64,000 nucleotides of DNA from Rhynchopus sp. YZ270_cl-10 (taxonomy: Eukaryota; Euglenozoa; Diplonemea; Diplonemida; Diplonemidae). Location of the stretch: positions 372,001 to 436,000 of the forward strand of contig OZ037836.1 in assembly GCA_964035575.1 (NCBI GenBank), read 5' to 3'. Shown here in pieces: positions 9,325 to 21,206 of the stretch (its first letter is position 1; each line of letters begins with the position of its first letter). Made by a program: the position numbers and the translations under genes. Below the pieces are notes generated by a model. It saw only the letters and a program-made list of their open reading frames with translations. It did no database searches and was not told where the DNA came from.

Positions 9325-10290
9325 TCACATGCACACACATTTGCACTTGGTATCGTCCATCATGAAGCGACCGCTAGTCACATAGTCTGACACAACACTG
9401 CTCGATCCTGTGACGTTGATGCTGCTTGTAGGTATGTTGCATCTTTTTAGGAAGTCTGTCCCAACGTGCGACACACTCGTCCACCCAGACAAGTCAAGTG
9501 TGGTCAATGCGCTGCAGTTGTAGAGAAAGAACTCACCAACCCGCGTCACGTTGTTCCACCCAGAAATGTCCAATGCGGTCAATGAGGTGCTGTCCAATGC
9601 GGTCAATGAGGTGCAGTTGGCGAGGAAGCAGTGCTTGATCAGCGTCACCTTGCTCCCAGATAAGTCAAGTCTGGTCAATGCCCTGCAGCCCTGGAGGAAG
9701 TAGCTGCCAATGTACGTGACATTGCTCCACCCAGATAAGTCAACGGTTTGCAATGCGCTGCAGCTGTTCAGCAAGAAGGACTCAATATGCGTCACATTGC
9801 TCCACCCAGATAAATCAGCAGTGTGCAATGCGTTGCAGTTGGCAAGAACGCCACTGCAAAGCCTAGTGACGCCTGGCACACCACTGAGATCAAGTTCTGA
9901 GAACCTGCCACATTGTAAGAAGTGATTGGGGATCTCGGTAACAACCTCCGCCTGCAGAAACAAATGAACCAGATTGGGATCTGTCAGACCTTCGAACCTC
10001 TCTGACGTCAGCTCTCTCTCACCCAAGTCACGAAGAGCTGCAATGGCGTCGTCCTTCGGCGACTTCGTCTTCACCAGCGTCTTTTTCGTCAGCACAACTG
10101 TGTCCCCAGCACTCAGCTGCGTGATGTAGTCTCCTTCGGCCAGCAGCTTCCCTCCGAAGCTCATGTCAAAGCCGTCTTCGCGCAACTCTGCTGCAGACGC
10201 CACCTTCCGCCGTATGTCCGCAGTTGTATCATCCACACCCACCTCGACTGTGTACTTCTCTCCGTCAAATCTCTCCACACATATTTCCAT
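9325..10290 (-). CDS. Ubiquitin-like/LRR protein with C-terminal CVCM, copy E
   Basis: 321 residues from the ATG ending at 10290. Between the ubiquitin-like domain and the linker it has a small insert (KTLVKTKSPK). It carries about five LRR units and a tail ending KCKCVCM. A 24-bp tandem duplication (9567-9590 and 9591-9614) adds eight residues inside a repeat, giving LTALDSTSLTALDISGW; this is a visible step of repeat growth. The repeats match G and C most closely. Frame intact. Confidence 0.84.
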   Translation of the reverse strand: MEICVERFDGEKYTVEVGVDDTTADIRRKVASAAELREDGFDMSFGGKLLAEGDYITQLSAGDTVVLTKKTLVKTKSPKDDAIAALRDLGERELTSERFEGLTDPNLVHLFLQAEVVTEIPNHFLQCGRFSELDLSGVPGVTRLCSGVLANCNALHTADLSGWSNVTHIESFLLNSCSALQTVDLSGWSNVTYIGSYFLQGCRALTRLDLSGSKVTLIKHCFLANCTSLTALDSTSLTALDISGWNNVTRVGEFFLYNCSALTTLDLSGWTSVSHVGTDFLKRCNIPTSSINVTGSSSVVSDYVTSGRFMMDDTKCKCVCM

Positions 10291-10633
10291 GGTTTTGTGT
10301 CTCTCTGTTTTGTGCAAGGTGTATTCAATTGGGGGTAAGAGTACGCAAGAGACAACAAACAGTTAGGGAGAGGTCTTTTGCTATTTTATTTCCCAACCCA
10401 ACAACAACAATATAGCGTGAAGACAATAAATAAAATCAAAGCAGAATAAATTTAGGTTTTGTGAGGCACTCAACGAGTGTGCCGGCTCTGTGGCGTCACG
10501 GAGCCACCAACACTCCCCAGTCATTTTTCCTGCGCTTCCAGGAAAACTCGCGTTTGCGACCAGGCTATAAACGAAAAAATTTAATTCACAGCAAACAGGT
10601 GTGAGGGAGAAGAAAAGAAAGTGAACAAAAACG

Positions 10634-10833
10634 AAAAATTATTACGCGTCCACTCGACGTTTGGATAAAGAAAACTAGAGATGAAAGGGGGTTTGGGGGG
10701 AAGAGTTTAATTCTTGAACGCATCCCCACACTCAGTCACACACACAGGAAAAAGGTTTACGAAATACTTGTAAATTTTGGGTAATTTGGTGTTTTGCTTC
10801 CCAAAAGCTCCTTTTTGTAGTTCCGACGGACCG

Positions 10834-10864
<31 letters not shown>

Positions 10865-11125
10865 GAAAAACACCAAACGCTGTTCACAATAATGAACGAA
10901 AAATTGACAATTTTCCTGATGAAGATGTAATGTATGTGCGAGAGATGGGGAGCACGGGAGGGAAAAAACGACTCGTGGATACTGAAAAATTTCACTAGAA
11001 ATGCGCGCATGTCTTATAAAAATTATTACGCGTCCACTCGACGTTTGGATAAAGAAAACTAGAGATGAAAGGGGGTTTGGGGGGAAGAGTTTAATTCTTG
11101 AACGCATCCCCACACTCAGTCACAC
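10634..11125 (+). repeat. Dispersed repeat U, two direct copies
   Basis: A 105-110 bp sequence containing TCCACTCGACGTTTGGATAA and GAACGCATCCCCACACT is present at 10634-10743 and again at 11018-11125, with a third copy at 40286-40394. Between the two copies is a 29-base T run (10836-10864) and a segment, GTGGATACTGAAAAATTTCA, that also recurs near 40424. The stretch 10291-10633 holds nothing else that I recognise. Confidence 0.6.
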
Positions 11126-11238
11126 CCAGGACCCTTGGGACCCTCAAGGGACGCCACGCGATTGGTCTCCCAGCGGAATTGGATGGTCGCCCTACGTCGG
11201 TAGTATGTACGCAGCACCGCTCGCCTCCTGGATGTCTC

Positions 11239-11538
11239 TCAGCTCCGCATCCACAAAACCAGACTTGTGTGTGTACACTGTTCTGGTACCAGTAGGTGTA
11301 CACGTGTATTGCAGGGATCACCATCGTAAACATGTACTTCGCATATCACGTGCCTTCCAGCTAAGGGGAGGTCCTCGAAAGAGTCGGCGATATTCGCGTG
11401 CAGGATGACGCCCCTGGAAAGTACTGAAAGAAAGCGGACTTTTGTGGAGCTATTGCCGCTGGTGCCGATGATGTACACGGCGGCAGAACTGCGGCCCTCA
11501 CATCTGGGTGGGAAGGTGTAGGAAACCGGGCAGTTCAT
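11239..11538 (-). CDS. Unassigned protein-like open frame
   Basis: A 99-residue frame starting MNCPVSYTFPP with a mixed, protein-like composition (SAAVYIIGTSGN, HANIADSFEDLPLAGRHVIC). I recognise no family. It may be the remnant of a larger gene, because neighbouring minus-strand frames at 11540-11803 and 14480-14900 have a similar look. It lies in a repeat-rich interval without LRR genes. Confidence 0.3.
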   Translation of the reverse strand: MNCPVSYTFPPRCEGRSSAAVYIIGTSGNSSTKVRFLSVLSRGVILHANIADSFEDLPLAGRHVICEVHVYDGDPCNTRVHLLVPEQCTHTSLVLWMRS

Positions 11539-11539
11539 G

Positions 11540-11803
11540 TTAGACAGTCGGAGTGATCAACCCTGTCATCATGCGAGTCAGTGTGTGGCAGTCAACCCCA
11601 TTCTCGAGATCTGTGAAGTAGTTCCCGCTGTAGGGGGTAAGGTAGTGCGCGACGCGTAACGACGGCGTCATCTCGATATACTCACGTGTACTTATTTGAG
11701 CGGATGTGGCACCACGAGACATAAAGGATCCCTTCTTAACGGGACTTTCGCCCCTCTCGCCTCGGGGGACTGTCTGCTCGTGCAGGTGGTGCAACTGTGT
11801 CAT
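11540..11803 (-). CDS. Unassigned protein-like open frame
   Basis: An 87-residue frame including SLRVAHYLTPYSGNYF and a segment with mixed charged and hydrophobic residues. No family is recognised. Its position next to 11239-11538 suggests both derive from one old gene or element, which I cannot name. Confidence 0.28.
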   Translation of the reverse strand: MTQLHHLHEQTVPRGERGESPVKKGSFMSRGATSAQISTREYIEMTPSLRVAHYLTPYSGNYFTDLENGVDCHTLTRMMTGLITPTV

Positions 11804-11979
11804 CAGGTGAGTCCGATTGATGGTGTGAGCGAAACGAGGTGTTCTTGTGGATGGTGCCTGTGTATCAGGAGAGAGCTAAACGGATATCGGTCACGGGTGT
11901 GCGAGTGGCGCAAACGTTCCAGGTGAGATACGATGATGGTGTAAGCGCACGTAGTGTTGTTGTGGCTGGTGCCTGTGTC

Positions 11980-14420
11980 TGGATATGTGCCCCTCTCGGA
12001 GGACTTGCTGTTTGTATAACAGCAGAAAAGACGCTGCAGACGGTTGAAAGGGGGTTTTGCGGAGCACAGGAGGCAACGCTTTCTCCCTTGCACTGGCGGA
12101 TATCGGGAAAGGCATCGTGCGTGAGCGGTCGCTTCCGTCCTACGGCATCGTGTGCTGTACAGAAAGTGTCACTCAAAGCTTTCCTTTTCAAGGTAGACAC
12201 AAAAATACACATAACCATTAATTAAATCCTCATTTAATGTGACACATAATCTTTGGGAATGACTAACCTTATTTGTGCCTAATGTTTCAACTGAGTTAAT
12301 TTGCGTGTGTCAAATTTAGTAATTTTACAGTACTGTTTGTATGACATCGGAAAACGACTTGCACCCCTCTCGGAGGACTTCTGTTTGCATAACACGGGAA
12401 ATCGGCTTGTGCCCTTCTTGGAGAAACTTCTGTTTGTATAAATTCGGAAAACGGCTTAAGCCCCTCTCGGAGGACTTTGTGTTTGTGCATCATGGGAATC
12501 CGGCTGGTGCCTCTCTTGGAGGAAACTTCTGTTTGTTTAGACTCAGAAAACTGCTTGTGCCCCTCTCGGAGGACTTCCTGCTTGTATACCAGGAGAAATG
12601 GTCTTGTGTCCCTCTCGGAGGACCTGTTTGTATAATATCAGAAAACTGCTTTTACCCTTCTCGGAGGACTTCCTGTATGTACCAGGGGACATTGTCTTGT
12701 GCCCCTCTCGGAGGACCAAACGTTCGTATAACGTCAGAAAACGGCGTGTACCCCTCTCGGAGGTCTTCCTGTTTGTATACCAGGGAAATCGTATTGTACC
12801 CTTCTCGGAGGACTAACTGTTTATATAGCGTAAGAAAACTGCTATTACCCCTCTCGGAGGACTACCTGTTTGTATAACATGCAAGAACGGCTGGTGTCTC
12901 TTTCGGAGGACTTTCTATTTGTATAATATCAGAAAATCGGTGTGTACCCCTCTCGGAGGATATCCAGTATGTGTACCAGGGAAAACGTGCTGTACCCCTC
13001 TCATGTATGTATAACGTCATAAAACTGCTTTTACCCCTCTCGTAGGACTTCTTGTATGTATCCGGGGACATCGGCTTGTGCACCCCTCGGAGGACTTTCT
13101 GTTCGTATAACGCCAGAAAACGGTGTGTACCCCTCTCGGAGGCCTTCCTGTTAGTATACCAGGGAAAATGTGCTGTAACTGTTTGAATCACGTCAGAAAA
13201 CTGCTTGACTTCCTGTTCGTATAACGCCAGAAAACGGTGTGTACCCCTCTCGGATGCCTTCCTGTTTGTATACCAGGGAAAATGTGTTGTAACTGTTTGA
13301 ATCACGTCATAAAACTGCTTTTACCCCTCTCAGAGGACTTCCTGTATGTACCAGGGGATCGGGTTGTGCACCCCTTGGAGGACTTCCTGTTCGTATAACG
13401 TCAGAAAACGGTGTGTACCCCTCTCGGAGGCCTTCCTGTTTGTATACCAGGGAAAATGTGCTGTAACTGTTTGAATCACGTCAGAAAACTGCTGGACTTC
13501 CTGTTCGTATAACGCCAGAAAACGGTGTGTACCCCTCTCGGAGGCCTTCCTGTTTGTATACCAGGGTAATCGTGCTGTAACTGTTGAATCACGTCAGAAA
13601 ACTGCTTGTGCCCCTCTCGGAGGGCTTCCTGTTCGTATAACGACAGAAAACGGTGTGTACCCCTCTCGGAGGCCTTCCTGTTTGTATACCAGGGAAAATG
13701 TGTTGTTACTGTTTGAATCACGTCATAAAACTGCTTTTACCCCTCTCAGAGGACTTCCTGTATGTACCAGGGGATCGGGTTGTGCACCCCTTGGAGGACT
13801 TCCTGTTCGTATAACGTCAGAAAACGGTGTGTACCCCTCTCGGAGGCCTTCCTGTTTGTATACCAGGGTAATCGTGCTGTAACTGTTGAATCACGTCAGA
13901 AAACTGCTTGTGCCCCTCTCGGAGGACTTTCTGCTCGTATAAACGCGGAAAACGGCGTGTGCCTCTCTTGGTGACTTCTATTTGTATAGCATCAAAAATC
14001 GGCTTGTGCCCCTCGAAGGACTTTCTGCTCGTATAAACATCGGGAAAACTGCTTGTACCCCTCTCGGAGGATTTTCTGTTTGTATAAATAATCATAAAAT
14101 GGCGTGCACCCCTCTCGGAGGACTGTCTATTTGTATAGCAATCAGCAAATCGGCTTGTACCCCTCTCGAAAGACTTCTGCTCGCATAAATATTGGGAAAA
14201 CGGCTTGTGCCTCTCTCGGAGGACTTCCTGTTTGCATAAATATCATGAACGTCTTGTGCCCCTCTCGGAAGACTTTCTACTCGTATAAACGCGCAAAACG
14301 GCTTGTGCCTCTCTTGGTGGGCGTCCTGTTTGTGTAACATGGGGAATCGTCTTGTACCCCTCTGGGAAGGCTTACGGCTCGTATAACGTCGGAACGACGG
14401 CTTGGCCCCTTCTTTTGTAT
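11980..14420. repeat. Minisatellite V, degenerate 45-50 bp units
   Basis: About 40 units, dense from 12341 to 14420 with an isolated first unit near 11985. The conserved core is CCCCTCTCGGAGGACTTCCT followed by GTTTGTATA. The 15-20 bases after the core fall into types, such as CCAGGGAAAATG and CGTCAGAAAACGG. Between about 13090 and 13900 the types alternate in a fixed order, giving a higher-order repeat of roughly 110-175 bp. Open frames cross it on both strands, but they only reflect the repeat period. Confidence 0.8.
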
Positions 14421-14479
14421 TGAAGGCGAATCCCTCGGTCTGCTCCCATTTTTGACACATGGTATATAACATCCTGCTG

Positions 14480-14901
14480 AAGTAGGGATCGCATCCTCTT
14501 CGGAAAAAGTGTAGTATTCTGTACGGTTCTGCGTCGTAAGAGGGGCAGCATTGGTGGGAACGAGGCTCGTTGCCCCCATTTTAATTTCGCTGAGGAGCGT
14601 CCAGAGTCGGGCAGCCTTCTCAAAGGAGCTTGGGAGGACAAGACCAATTTTTTGCGGGGTTTTTGTAATTTTTGAAGATGAAGCCTCCCCCGGTGAACTC
14701 TACTTCACATTCTCCAAGGGAAATAACACATTCAGCTCCATGAGAAGAGCGAGAAGAAAAGACCGCTATCACCATTGAATGCACCTCGTAGTACTTCGTT
14801 GTGCCAGCTTCTCGGATGACTAAGCGTTCGTACAACCTCAGAAAACGGCTAGATTTTATCAGTATGTAGGTCGTACCAACGACATAATGTTGCCCTTCCA
14901 T
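14480..14901 (-). other. Unassigned protein-like stretch beside the minisatellite
   Basis: Minus-strand frames here contain protein-like segments, among them YYEVHSMVIAVFSSRSSHGA near the right side and TTQNRTEYYTFSEEDAIPTS near the left. No family is recognised. It sits between minisatellite V and the TTG tract. Confidence 0.25.
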
Positions 14902-14946
14902 ATCCCTCAGAGTGGGTGCTTCTCGTGTACTTCATTTGTTTTTATT

Positions 14947-15794
<848 letters not shown>

Positions 15795-16890
15795 AGAGCA
15801 ACCACAGCTCCACATGACAAACACAAAAGTGTCCAGTCACGTGGGGCATGCATGCACTGAGGAGATAATGATCCAACAATTTACAAGAAAGATTACTTAA
15901 CCTACTGCTGGAAATTGCCAGGTCGTAGTAACACACAAAGTGTGCCTCCGTTCGGGAAGACCGGATATTCTAGAGACCAAAAAGGCCTCAAGAACAAGAA
16001 TATCTTCCGGTAGTCAAGGTATAACCGAATGAACGGCCCAAGACCCCCGTGGAGAAGTTAAATGTGTAATGCTATCAGGTAGAAACTGCGAACACTGTCT
16101 TACCCTCCTCAATGCATGGTGGAAGATGTCTTTACAACAAATATCCTGTACCCAGGTACCAGGTTCCCAGACCCACGTAGTACCACGTCGCAGTACTACG
16201 CAAAATTTACCACCAGACCCTGTCTTCGTGCACCTTAAGTACAACGCCGCAGACAGGCCAAACATGCGTTGGACTCAGAGGAATGCCTGCTGTGCAGTGT
16301 ATCAAACATGAGAACCAACTCCCAGCAACAAGGGGCGCCTTTTGGCGGGCGTTGTTGAGGGTGTTTGGGGTGCAAAGTTTTCCACAATTTTGATGCGCGG
16401 GTACAGAAGTGTTATCTTGTTCTTTCATCTCTAGGAAATGTAAATGTCAATCGCGTTTAACTACCACTAGGGCTTGTTCAGTGAACCCACGAGGGGTCGA
16501 AGGGGGTTGGTTATCCCGTATCTATCAAAGGTTGTGTCGATTGCTAAAAAGAGTGCCTCACGCTACACAAACCACCACCCGCGATTGACTTAGATGTTAT
16601 AACAAAGAGAATTCAGAACAAAACAACACCCTGCCCCATACACACTAAATTGTCATGCTTCGAGAGCATGCCTGGGCCAAAATTACTATGACGAAAAGGC
16701 AACAAGACCACCCACAAGGAGTGTGAATTGTGCACTGGTTTTCTGGGGGAACAAACAATATTTTCTTGTGTCTAGTCCTCCGGAAGCAGAGGACAGACTT
16801 TCCGGAAGGTTTCCAAAGTCGAATTTCTTGCACTAGCTATGCTCCCTGGTTAATGGCTATAGCAGTGACTGACAAAGTGTTCCCACCCCC
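15795..16890 (+). repeat. 1.1-kb inverted repeat, left copy
   Basis: Matches 21901-23060 in reverse orientation along its whole length, with scattered substitutions. The right copy has an extra segment of roughly 80 bp near 22250-22330. Both copies contain short protein-like pieces, such as GRNCEHCLTLLN and MQEIRLWKPSGKSVLC, but no long frame. The right copy lies inside the terminal-inverted-repeat element at 21232-23440, so this copy may be a displaced internal part of that element. Confidence 0.8.
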
Positions 16891-17289
16891 CTTTCCACCA
16901 CCATAATAACCGAACTCTGCTTATCAAACCACAATCTGAATCTGCTTCCGTCGCATGCGCTGGTGGATTCGATCTGTTTTGGTGTGTGTAATGGAATGTA
17001 TGGGTGAGGGTTGGGGTATTAGGTATAGAAACTTGCGCACCCATTAATTTTTTACCGAATGAAAATGAAATCTGCAATGAGTGTCTGCTGCATATCATTT
17101 AGTGGGGCTGGCCTCTGGCCAGAGGCGTGCAAGCCTGACCGTGTTCGCGATATACTAAGTCTTGCATAATCATAAAGTTATCATACCTTGTGTCTTCAGT
17201 CTCTGCCCTTAGGTTTCTAGACAGCTCAAGAATGGCCTCTTTTGTGTTTGTCAAGTGGCTGTCTGGTCACTTTTCAGTGACTGGCGGGT

Positions 17290-17530
17290 TGGCTGTCACG
17301 ACTTTTTCCTTGACAAAATCCATTTTTTTCAATGACATTTTTTTGTCAATGAAAAAATGGATTTGTCACGAAATCGAATTTTTTTTTGTCAATGAAAAAA
17401 GTCATTTGTCACTAAATTGAATTTTGTGTGTCAATGAAAAAATCGGCTTGTCACGAAATCGAACTTTTTTTGTCACGAAATCGAATCTTTCAAAAAAATT
17501 CCGTGACAAAGTACCGTGACAAATCGGTGT
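17290..17530. repeat. Short AT-rich tandem repeat W
   Basis: Degenerate repetition of GTCAATGAAAAAA and GTCACGAAATCGAAT blocks, with T-runs between them and an inverted GTGACAAA/TTTGTCAC element. The interval 16891-17289 holds no gene that I can recognise. Confidence 0.55.
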
Positions 17531-17589
17531 CACGGGTATTTTCGAGGCCGAAATCGAACTTTTCTCTAATAAAAATGATCATCCAGATG

Positions 17590-17725
17590 TGGTGAAACGC
17601 AATAAACTCCATAACCCCTACAAAGATACTCCGCAAGCCATGCATAGTGGGGAAAGAGTGTGCAGAAGAGTGTTTGGAAGCTAAGGGTACAAAGTCACTG
17701 CGTGAATTGAAACGCTACCCACGTC
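17590..17725 (-). repeat. Fragment of the shared upstream module
   Basis: Matches the middle of the module at 4385-4685 (ATACTCCGCAAGCCATGCAT, GTGTTTGGAAGCTAAGGGTA), with internal deletions. Here it lies downstream of broken copy F rather than upstream of a gene. Confidence 0.5.
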
Positions 17726-17775
17726 ATACGCTATTCATTTGCTATGAGCAGCTGGACTCGAAAGATGCACATGCC

Positions 17776-18712
17776 TCACATGCACACACATTTGCACTTC
17801 ATATCGCCAATGAGGCTACGGCTCTTCACATATTCTGACACAACACTGCTCGATCCTGTAACGTTGATGCTGCTTGTAGGTATTTTGCATCCTTCCAGGA
17901 AGCCTTTCTTTACCTGCGTCACACTCGCCACCCAGACATCTCAAGGGTTTTCAATGAGCTGCAGTTGGAGAGGAACGAGTATACAATCAGCGTCACGTTC
18001 TTCCACCCAGACAAGTCCAGTGTGGTCAAGGCGCTGCAGTTGTAAAGGAAGTAGCTCCCAACGTGCATCACGTCGCTCCAGCCAGATAAGTTTAGTGTCG
18101 TCAGTGCCTTGCAGTTGGAGAGGAAGTGGTTCCCAACCCGCGTCACATTGCTCCACCCAGACAAGTCAACGGTTCGCAATGTGATACAGTAGGAGAGAAA
18201 GTAGTTTCCTACGGGCATCACATTGCTCCAGATAAATCAACAGTGCGCAATGAGGTGCAGTTGCGGAAGAAGCCGTCGTCTATTTCAGTCACACCTGACA
18301 CACCACTGAGATCAAGTTCTGAGAACGTGGCATCTGAAAAGAATTGATTTGGGATCTCAGTAATTACTTCCGCCTGCAGAAACAAATGAATCAGATTGGG
18401 ATCTGTCAGACGTTTGAACCTCTCTGGCGTCAGCTTTGTCTCACCCAAGTCACGAAGAGCTGCAATGGCGTCGTCCTTCTGCGACAGCGTCTTCGAATTT
18501 GTCTTCTTCGTCAGCACAACTGTGTCCCCAGCACTCAGCTGCGTGATGTGGTCTCCTTCGGCCAGCAGCTTCCCTCCGAAGCTCATGTCAAAGCCGTCTT
18601 CGCACAACTCTGCTGCAGACGCCACCTTCCGCCGTATGTCCGCAGTTGTATCATCCACACCCACCTCGACTGTGTACTTCTCTCCGTCAAAGCTCTCCAC
18701 ACATATTTCCAT
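17776..18712 (-). pseudogene. Broken ubiquitin-like/LRR gene, copy F
   Basis: The ATG ending at 18712 starts a normal ubiquitin-like domain, a linker with a small insert (KTNSKTLSQK) and the first LRR. The frame is lost near 18228, where the usual CTCCACCCAG is shortened to CTCCAG (four bases missing). It is lost again near 17929, where one base is missing from the CACTCGTCCACCC block. About four LRR units between the breaks are otherwise well kept, so the loss is recent. The expected C-terminal codons are still visible near 17776. Confidence 0.75.
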
Positions 18713-18724
18713 GGTTTTGTGTCT

Positions 18725-19030
18725 CTCTGTTTCAGGTGTTTTGGGTGGGGCAAGAAGAAACACACCACTTGCAGAACGGGAGTGGAAGGAGACAAGAAGA
18801 AGGCAGACATGTTGCCACTGAGACGATAGATAAACGCCACAACCCCTACAAAGATACTCCGCAAGCCATGCATAGTGGGGCAAGACAAAGCAACCAAGAG
18901 AGGAAGAGGACAACTTGCAAGTGTGCAGAAGAGTGTTTGGAAGCTAAGGGTACAAAGGCACTGCGTGAATTGCACCCACGTAGGGGCGAACAACCTTCGT
19001 GACCACACAAGACCCACGGGAGCGCCCAGA
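18725..19030 (-). repeat. Shared upstream module of the LRR family, copy 2
   Basis: Nearly identical to 4385-4685 over about 300 bp, here upstream of broken copy F. After it, 19030-19280 contains a short A run (19151-19161) and the downstream sequence of copy G, with no gene. Confidence 0.6.
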
Positions 19031-19280
19031 AAAACCTGCATCCTGAAGTACGGGGGAGGTGGAGCACAAAAGGGGGGAGGGAAAACGGTAAAACTCATGA
19101 CAACCGAAGAGCGCGTCATTCATTTCCAGACGTCTTGAATACTCGTACCAAAAAAAAAAACGCAAAAACATATTGACGGAAACAGTACACAAAAGTGGAA
19201 GTATAACACAAATATCAAAAAGTCGTTTTTGTTCTGAACAGTGTAATGAGCAGCTGGCCTCTCGAAAGATGCATGGTGCA

Positions 19281-20378
19281 TCACATGCACACACATTTGA
19301 GCTGGGACCCTTCGCGGCTAGGCGGCTTCGTATCCCCCATAAGGCGACTGCTCTGCATGTACTCTGACACAGCAATGCTCGATCCTGCAGTGTTGATGCT
19401 GCTTGTAGGTATGTTGCATCCTTTTAGGGTGCCTGTCCCAATGTCCTTCGCATTCGTCCACCCAGACAAGTCAAGTGTGGTCAATGCGCTGCAGTTGGAC
19501 AGGCACGAACGTCCAATCTGCGTAACATTGCTCCACCCAGACAAGTCCAGTGTCGTTAACGAGGTGCAGCCGCCGAGGAAGGAGTGCCCAACCTGCGTCA
19601 CATTGCTCCACCCAGATAAGTCAACGGTTCGCAATGCGCTGCAGTCGGAGAGAAAGGAGTGCCCAACCTGCGTCACGTTCTTCCACCCAGAAATGTCCAG
19701 TGCGGTCAATGAGGTGCAGTTGGAGAGAAAGTTGTAGTCGATCAGCGTCACCTTGCCCCCAGATAAGTCAAGTCTGGTCAATGCCCTGCAGCCCTGGAGG
19801 AAGTAGCTGCCAATGTGCGTCACATTGTTCCACCCAGATAAGTCAACGGTTTGCAATGCGCTGCAGCTGTTCAGCAAGAAGGACTCAATATGCGTCACAT
19901 TGCTCCACCCAGATAAATCAGCAGTGCGCAATGAGTTGCAGTTGGCAAGAACGCCACTGCAAAGCCTAGTGACGCCTGGCACACCACTGAGATCAAGTTC
20001 CTTGAACCTGCTCTGTGCCAAGAATCTCGAGGGTAGCTCAGCAACAACCTCCGCCTGCAGAAACAAATGAATCAGCTTGGGATCTGTCAGATCTTTGAAC
20101 CTCTCTTTTGTGAGCCTTGTCTCACCCAAGTCACGAAGAGCTGCAATGGCGTCGTCCTTCTGCGACTTCGTCTTCGTCAGCACAACTGTGTCCCCAGCAC
20201 TCAGCTGCGTGATGTCGTCTCCTTCGGCCAGCAGCTTCCCTCCGAAGCTCACGTCAAAGCCGTCTTCGCACAACTCTGCTGCAGACGCCACCTTCCGCCG
20301 TATGTCCGCAGTTGTATCATCCACACCCACATCGACTGTGTACTTCTCTCCGTCAAAGCTCTTCACACATATTTCCAT
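19281..20378 (-). CDS. Ubiquitin-like/LRR protein with C-terminal CVCM, copy G
   Basis: 365 residues from the ATG ending at 20378. Standard ubiquitin-like domain (TVDVGVDD variant), linker and about seven LRR units, of which the third has LSGGKVTLIDYNFL in place of the SGW core. The final repeats match B and C. The tail is distinctive (DTKPPSREGSQLKCVCM) but still ends in CVCM. It differs from B and C mainly in the tail, consistent with exchange of 3' ends between copies. Frame intact. Confidence 0.85.
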   Translation of the reverse strand: MEICVKSFDGEKYTVDVGVDDTTADIRRKVASAAELCEDGFDVSFGGKLLAEGDDITQLSAGDTVVLTKTKSQKDDAIAALRDLGETRLTKERFKDLTDPKLIHLFLQAEVVAELPSRFLAQSRFKELDLSGVPGVTRLCSGVLANCNSLRTADLSGWSNVTHIESFLLNSCSALQTVDLSGWNNVTHIGSYFLQGCRALTRLDLSGGKVTLIDYNFLSNCTSLTALDISGWKNVTQVGHSFLSDCSALRTVDLSGWSNVTQVGHSFLGGCTSLTTLDLSGWSNVTQIGRSCLSNCSALTTLDLSGWTNAKDIGTGTLKGCNIPTSSINTAGSSIAVSEYMQSSRLMGDTKPPSREGSQLKCVCM

Positions 20379-20399
20379 GGTTTTGTGTCTCTCTGTTTC

Positions 20400-20600
20400 A
20401 GGTGTTTTGGGTGGGGCAAGAAGAAACACACCACTTGCAGAACGGGAGTGGAAGGAGACAAGAAGAAGGCAGACATGTTGCCACTGAGACGATAGAGGTG
20501 TAAGACAAAGGGGACACCTCTGTGTGCAGAACTGTATGCTGCAAGGCTGTGATGGGATGGGAGGGATGTCTCTCTCTCTGTGGGGGTAAGTGTCAAAAGT
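20400..20600 (-). repeat. Hybrid upstream module of copy G
   Basis: The first 90 bp match the family upstream module. From about 20455 to 20590 the sequence instead matches 61787-61930, upstream of HSP70 copy 3 (landmarks GACAAAGGGGACACCTCTGT and GCTGCAAGGCTGTGATGGGA). Unrelated genes thus share an upstream segment. The interval 20600-20934 shows no gene. Confidence 0.65.
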
Positions 20601-20934
20601 GATAGAAGTTTCACAACATCTTTTTTCTTCATGCATTCAGTTCATTTGGGAATCACTCACCAAACATTCTACCCCCACCGGAATTATTATGTGACTTTCC
20701 CTCCCAGGCTCCCTTTTGGGCCAAAACTACAGAAAAATAAAGAGTTGTGAAGATGCCTATCACAAAACCTTTAACCCCAAAACTAACATGCACCGTAACA
20801 ATGTGGCCTATTGGGAGAAAATCGGGCAGTTGGATAATTACTACGGTACACACAAAGTACGGCAACGGTGCACCATATTGTAGTGCCTGAGAGGCAGGAG
20901 TGCAGATTCTGTACACTGTGGTGCAGAAAGGGGG

Positions 20935-21206
20935 TTGCAAAAAATGCTCGAGAGACTCGTTCCTCTTTGCTTGTTGCTCAAAAGACTATAAACGGGGGGG
21001 AAAAAAGTAAAAGTTGTTTGTTGTTCGCTTCCACTTTTTTTTTTTCCTTCGACTTGATTTACGATATGGTTGTGTTTGCCTGAAGTACAGAAAGTGTCGT
21101 GGAGCACAGGGGGGAAAAGAGGGGGAAACAAGCGGGGAGCGGGATACGCAGACGCGCGACTTTTCACGAGGGTCTCGAGCATTTTGTCAAATACTACGTG
21201 TTTACT
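20935..21206 (+). repeat. Dispersed repeat R, copy 2
   Basis: Related to 6075-6465; both end in GCATTTTGTCAAATACTACG followed by an A-rich tract. The 24-base A run (21207-21230) that follows is the left flank of the inserted element at 21232. Confidence 0.55.

Noticed and set aside
12341-12877. A 178-codon plus-strand frame in the minisatellite
   Set aside because: It follows the repeat period (PSRRTSCLY-like units) and has no start or domain support.
11980-14420. A CRISPR-like array (conserved core with variable spacers)
   Set aside because: Cores are degenerate, spacers fall into a few repeated types rather than being unique, and the sequence context is eukaryotic.
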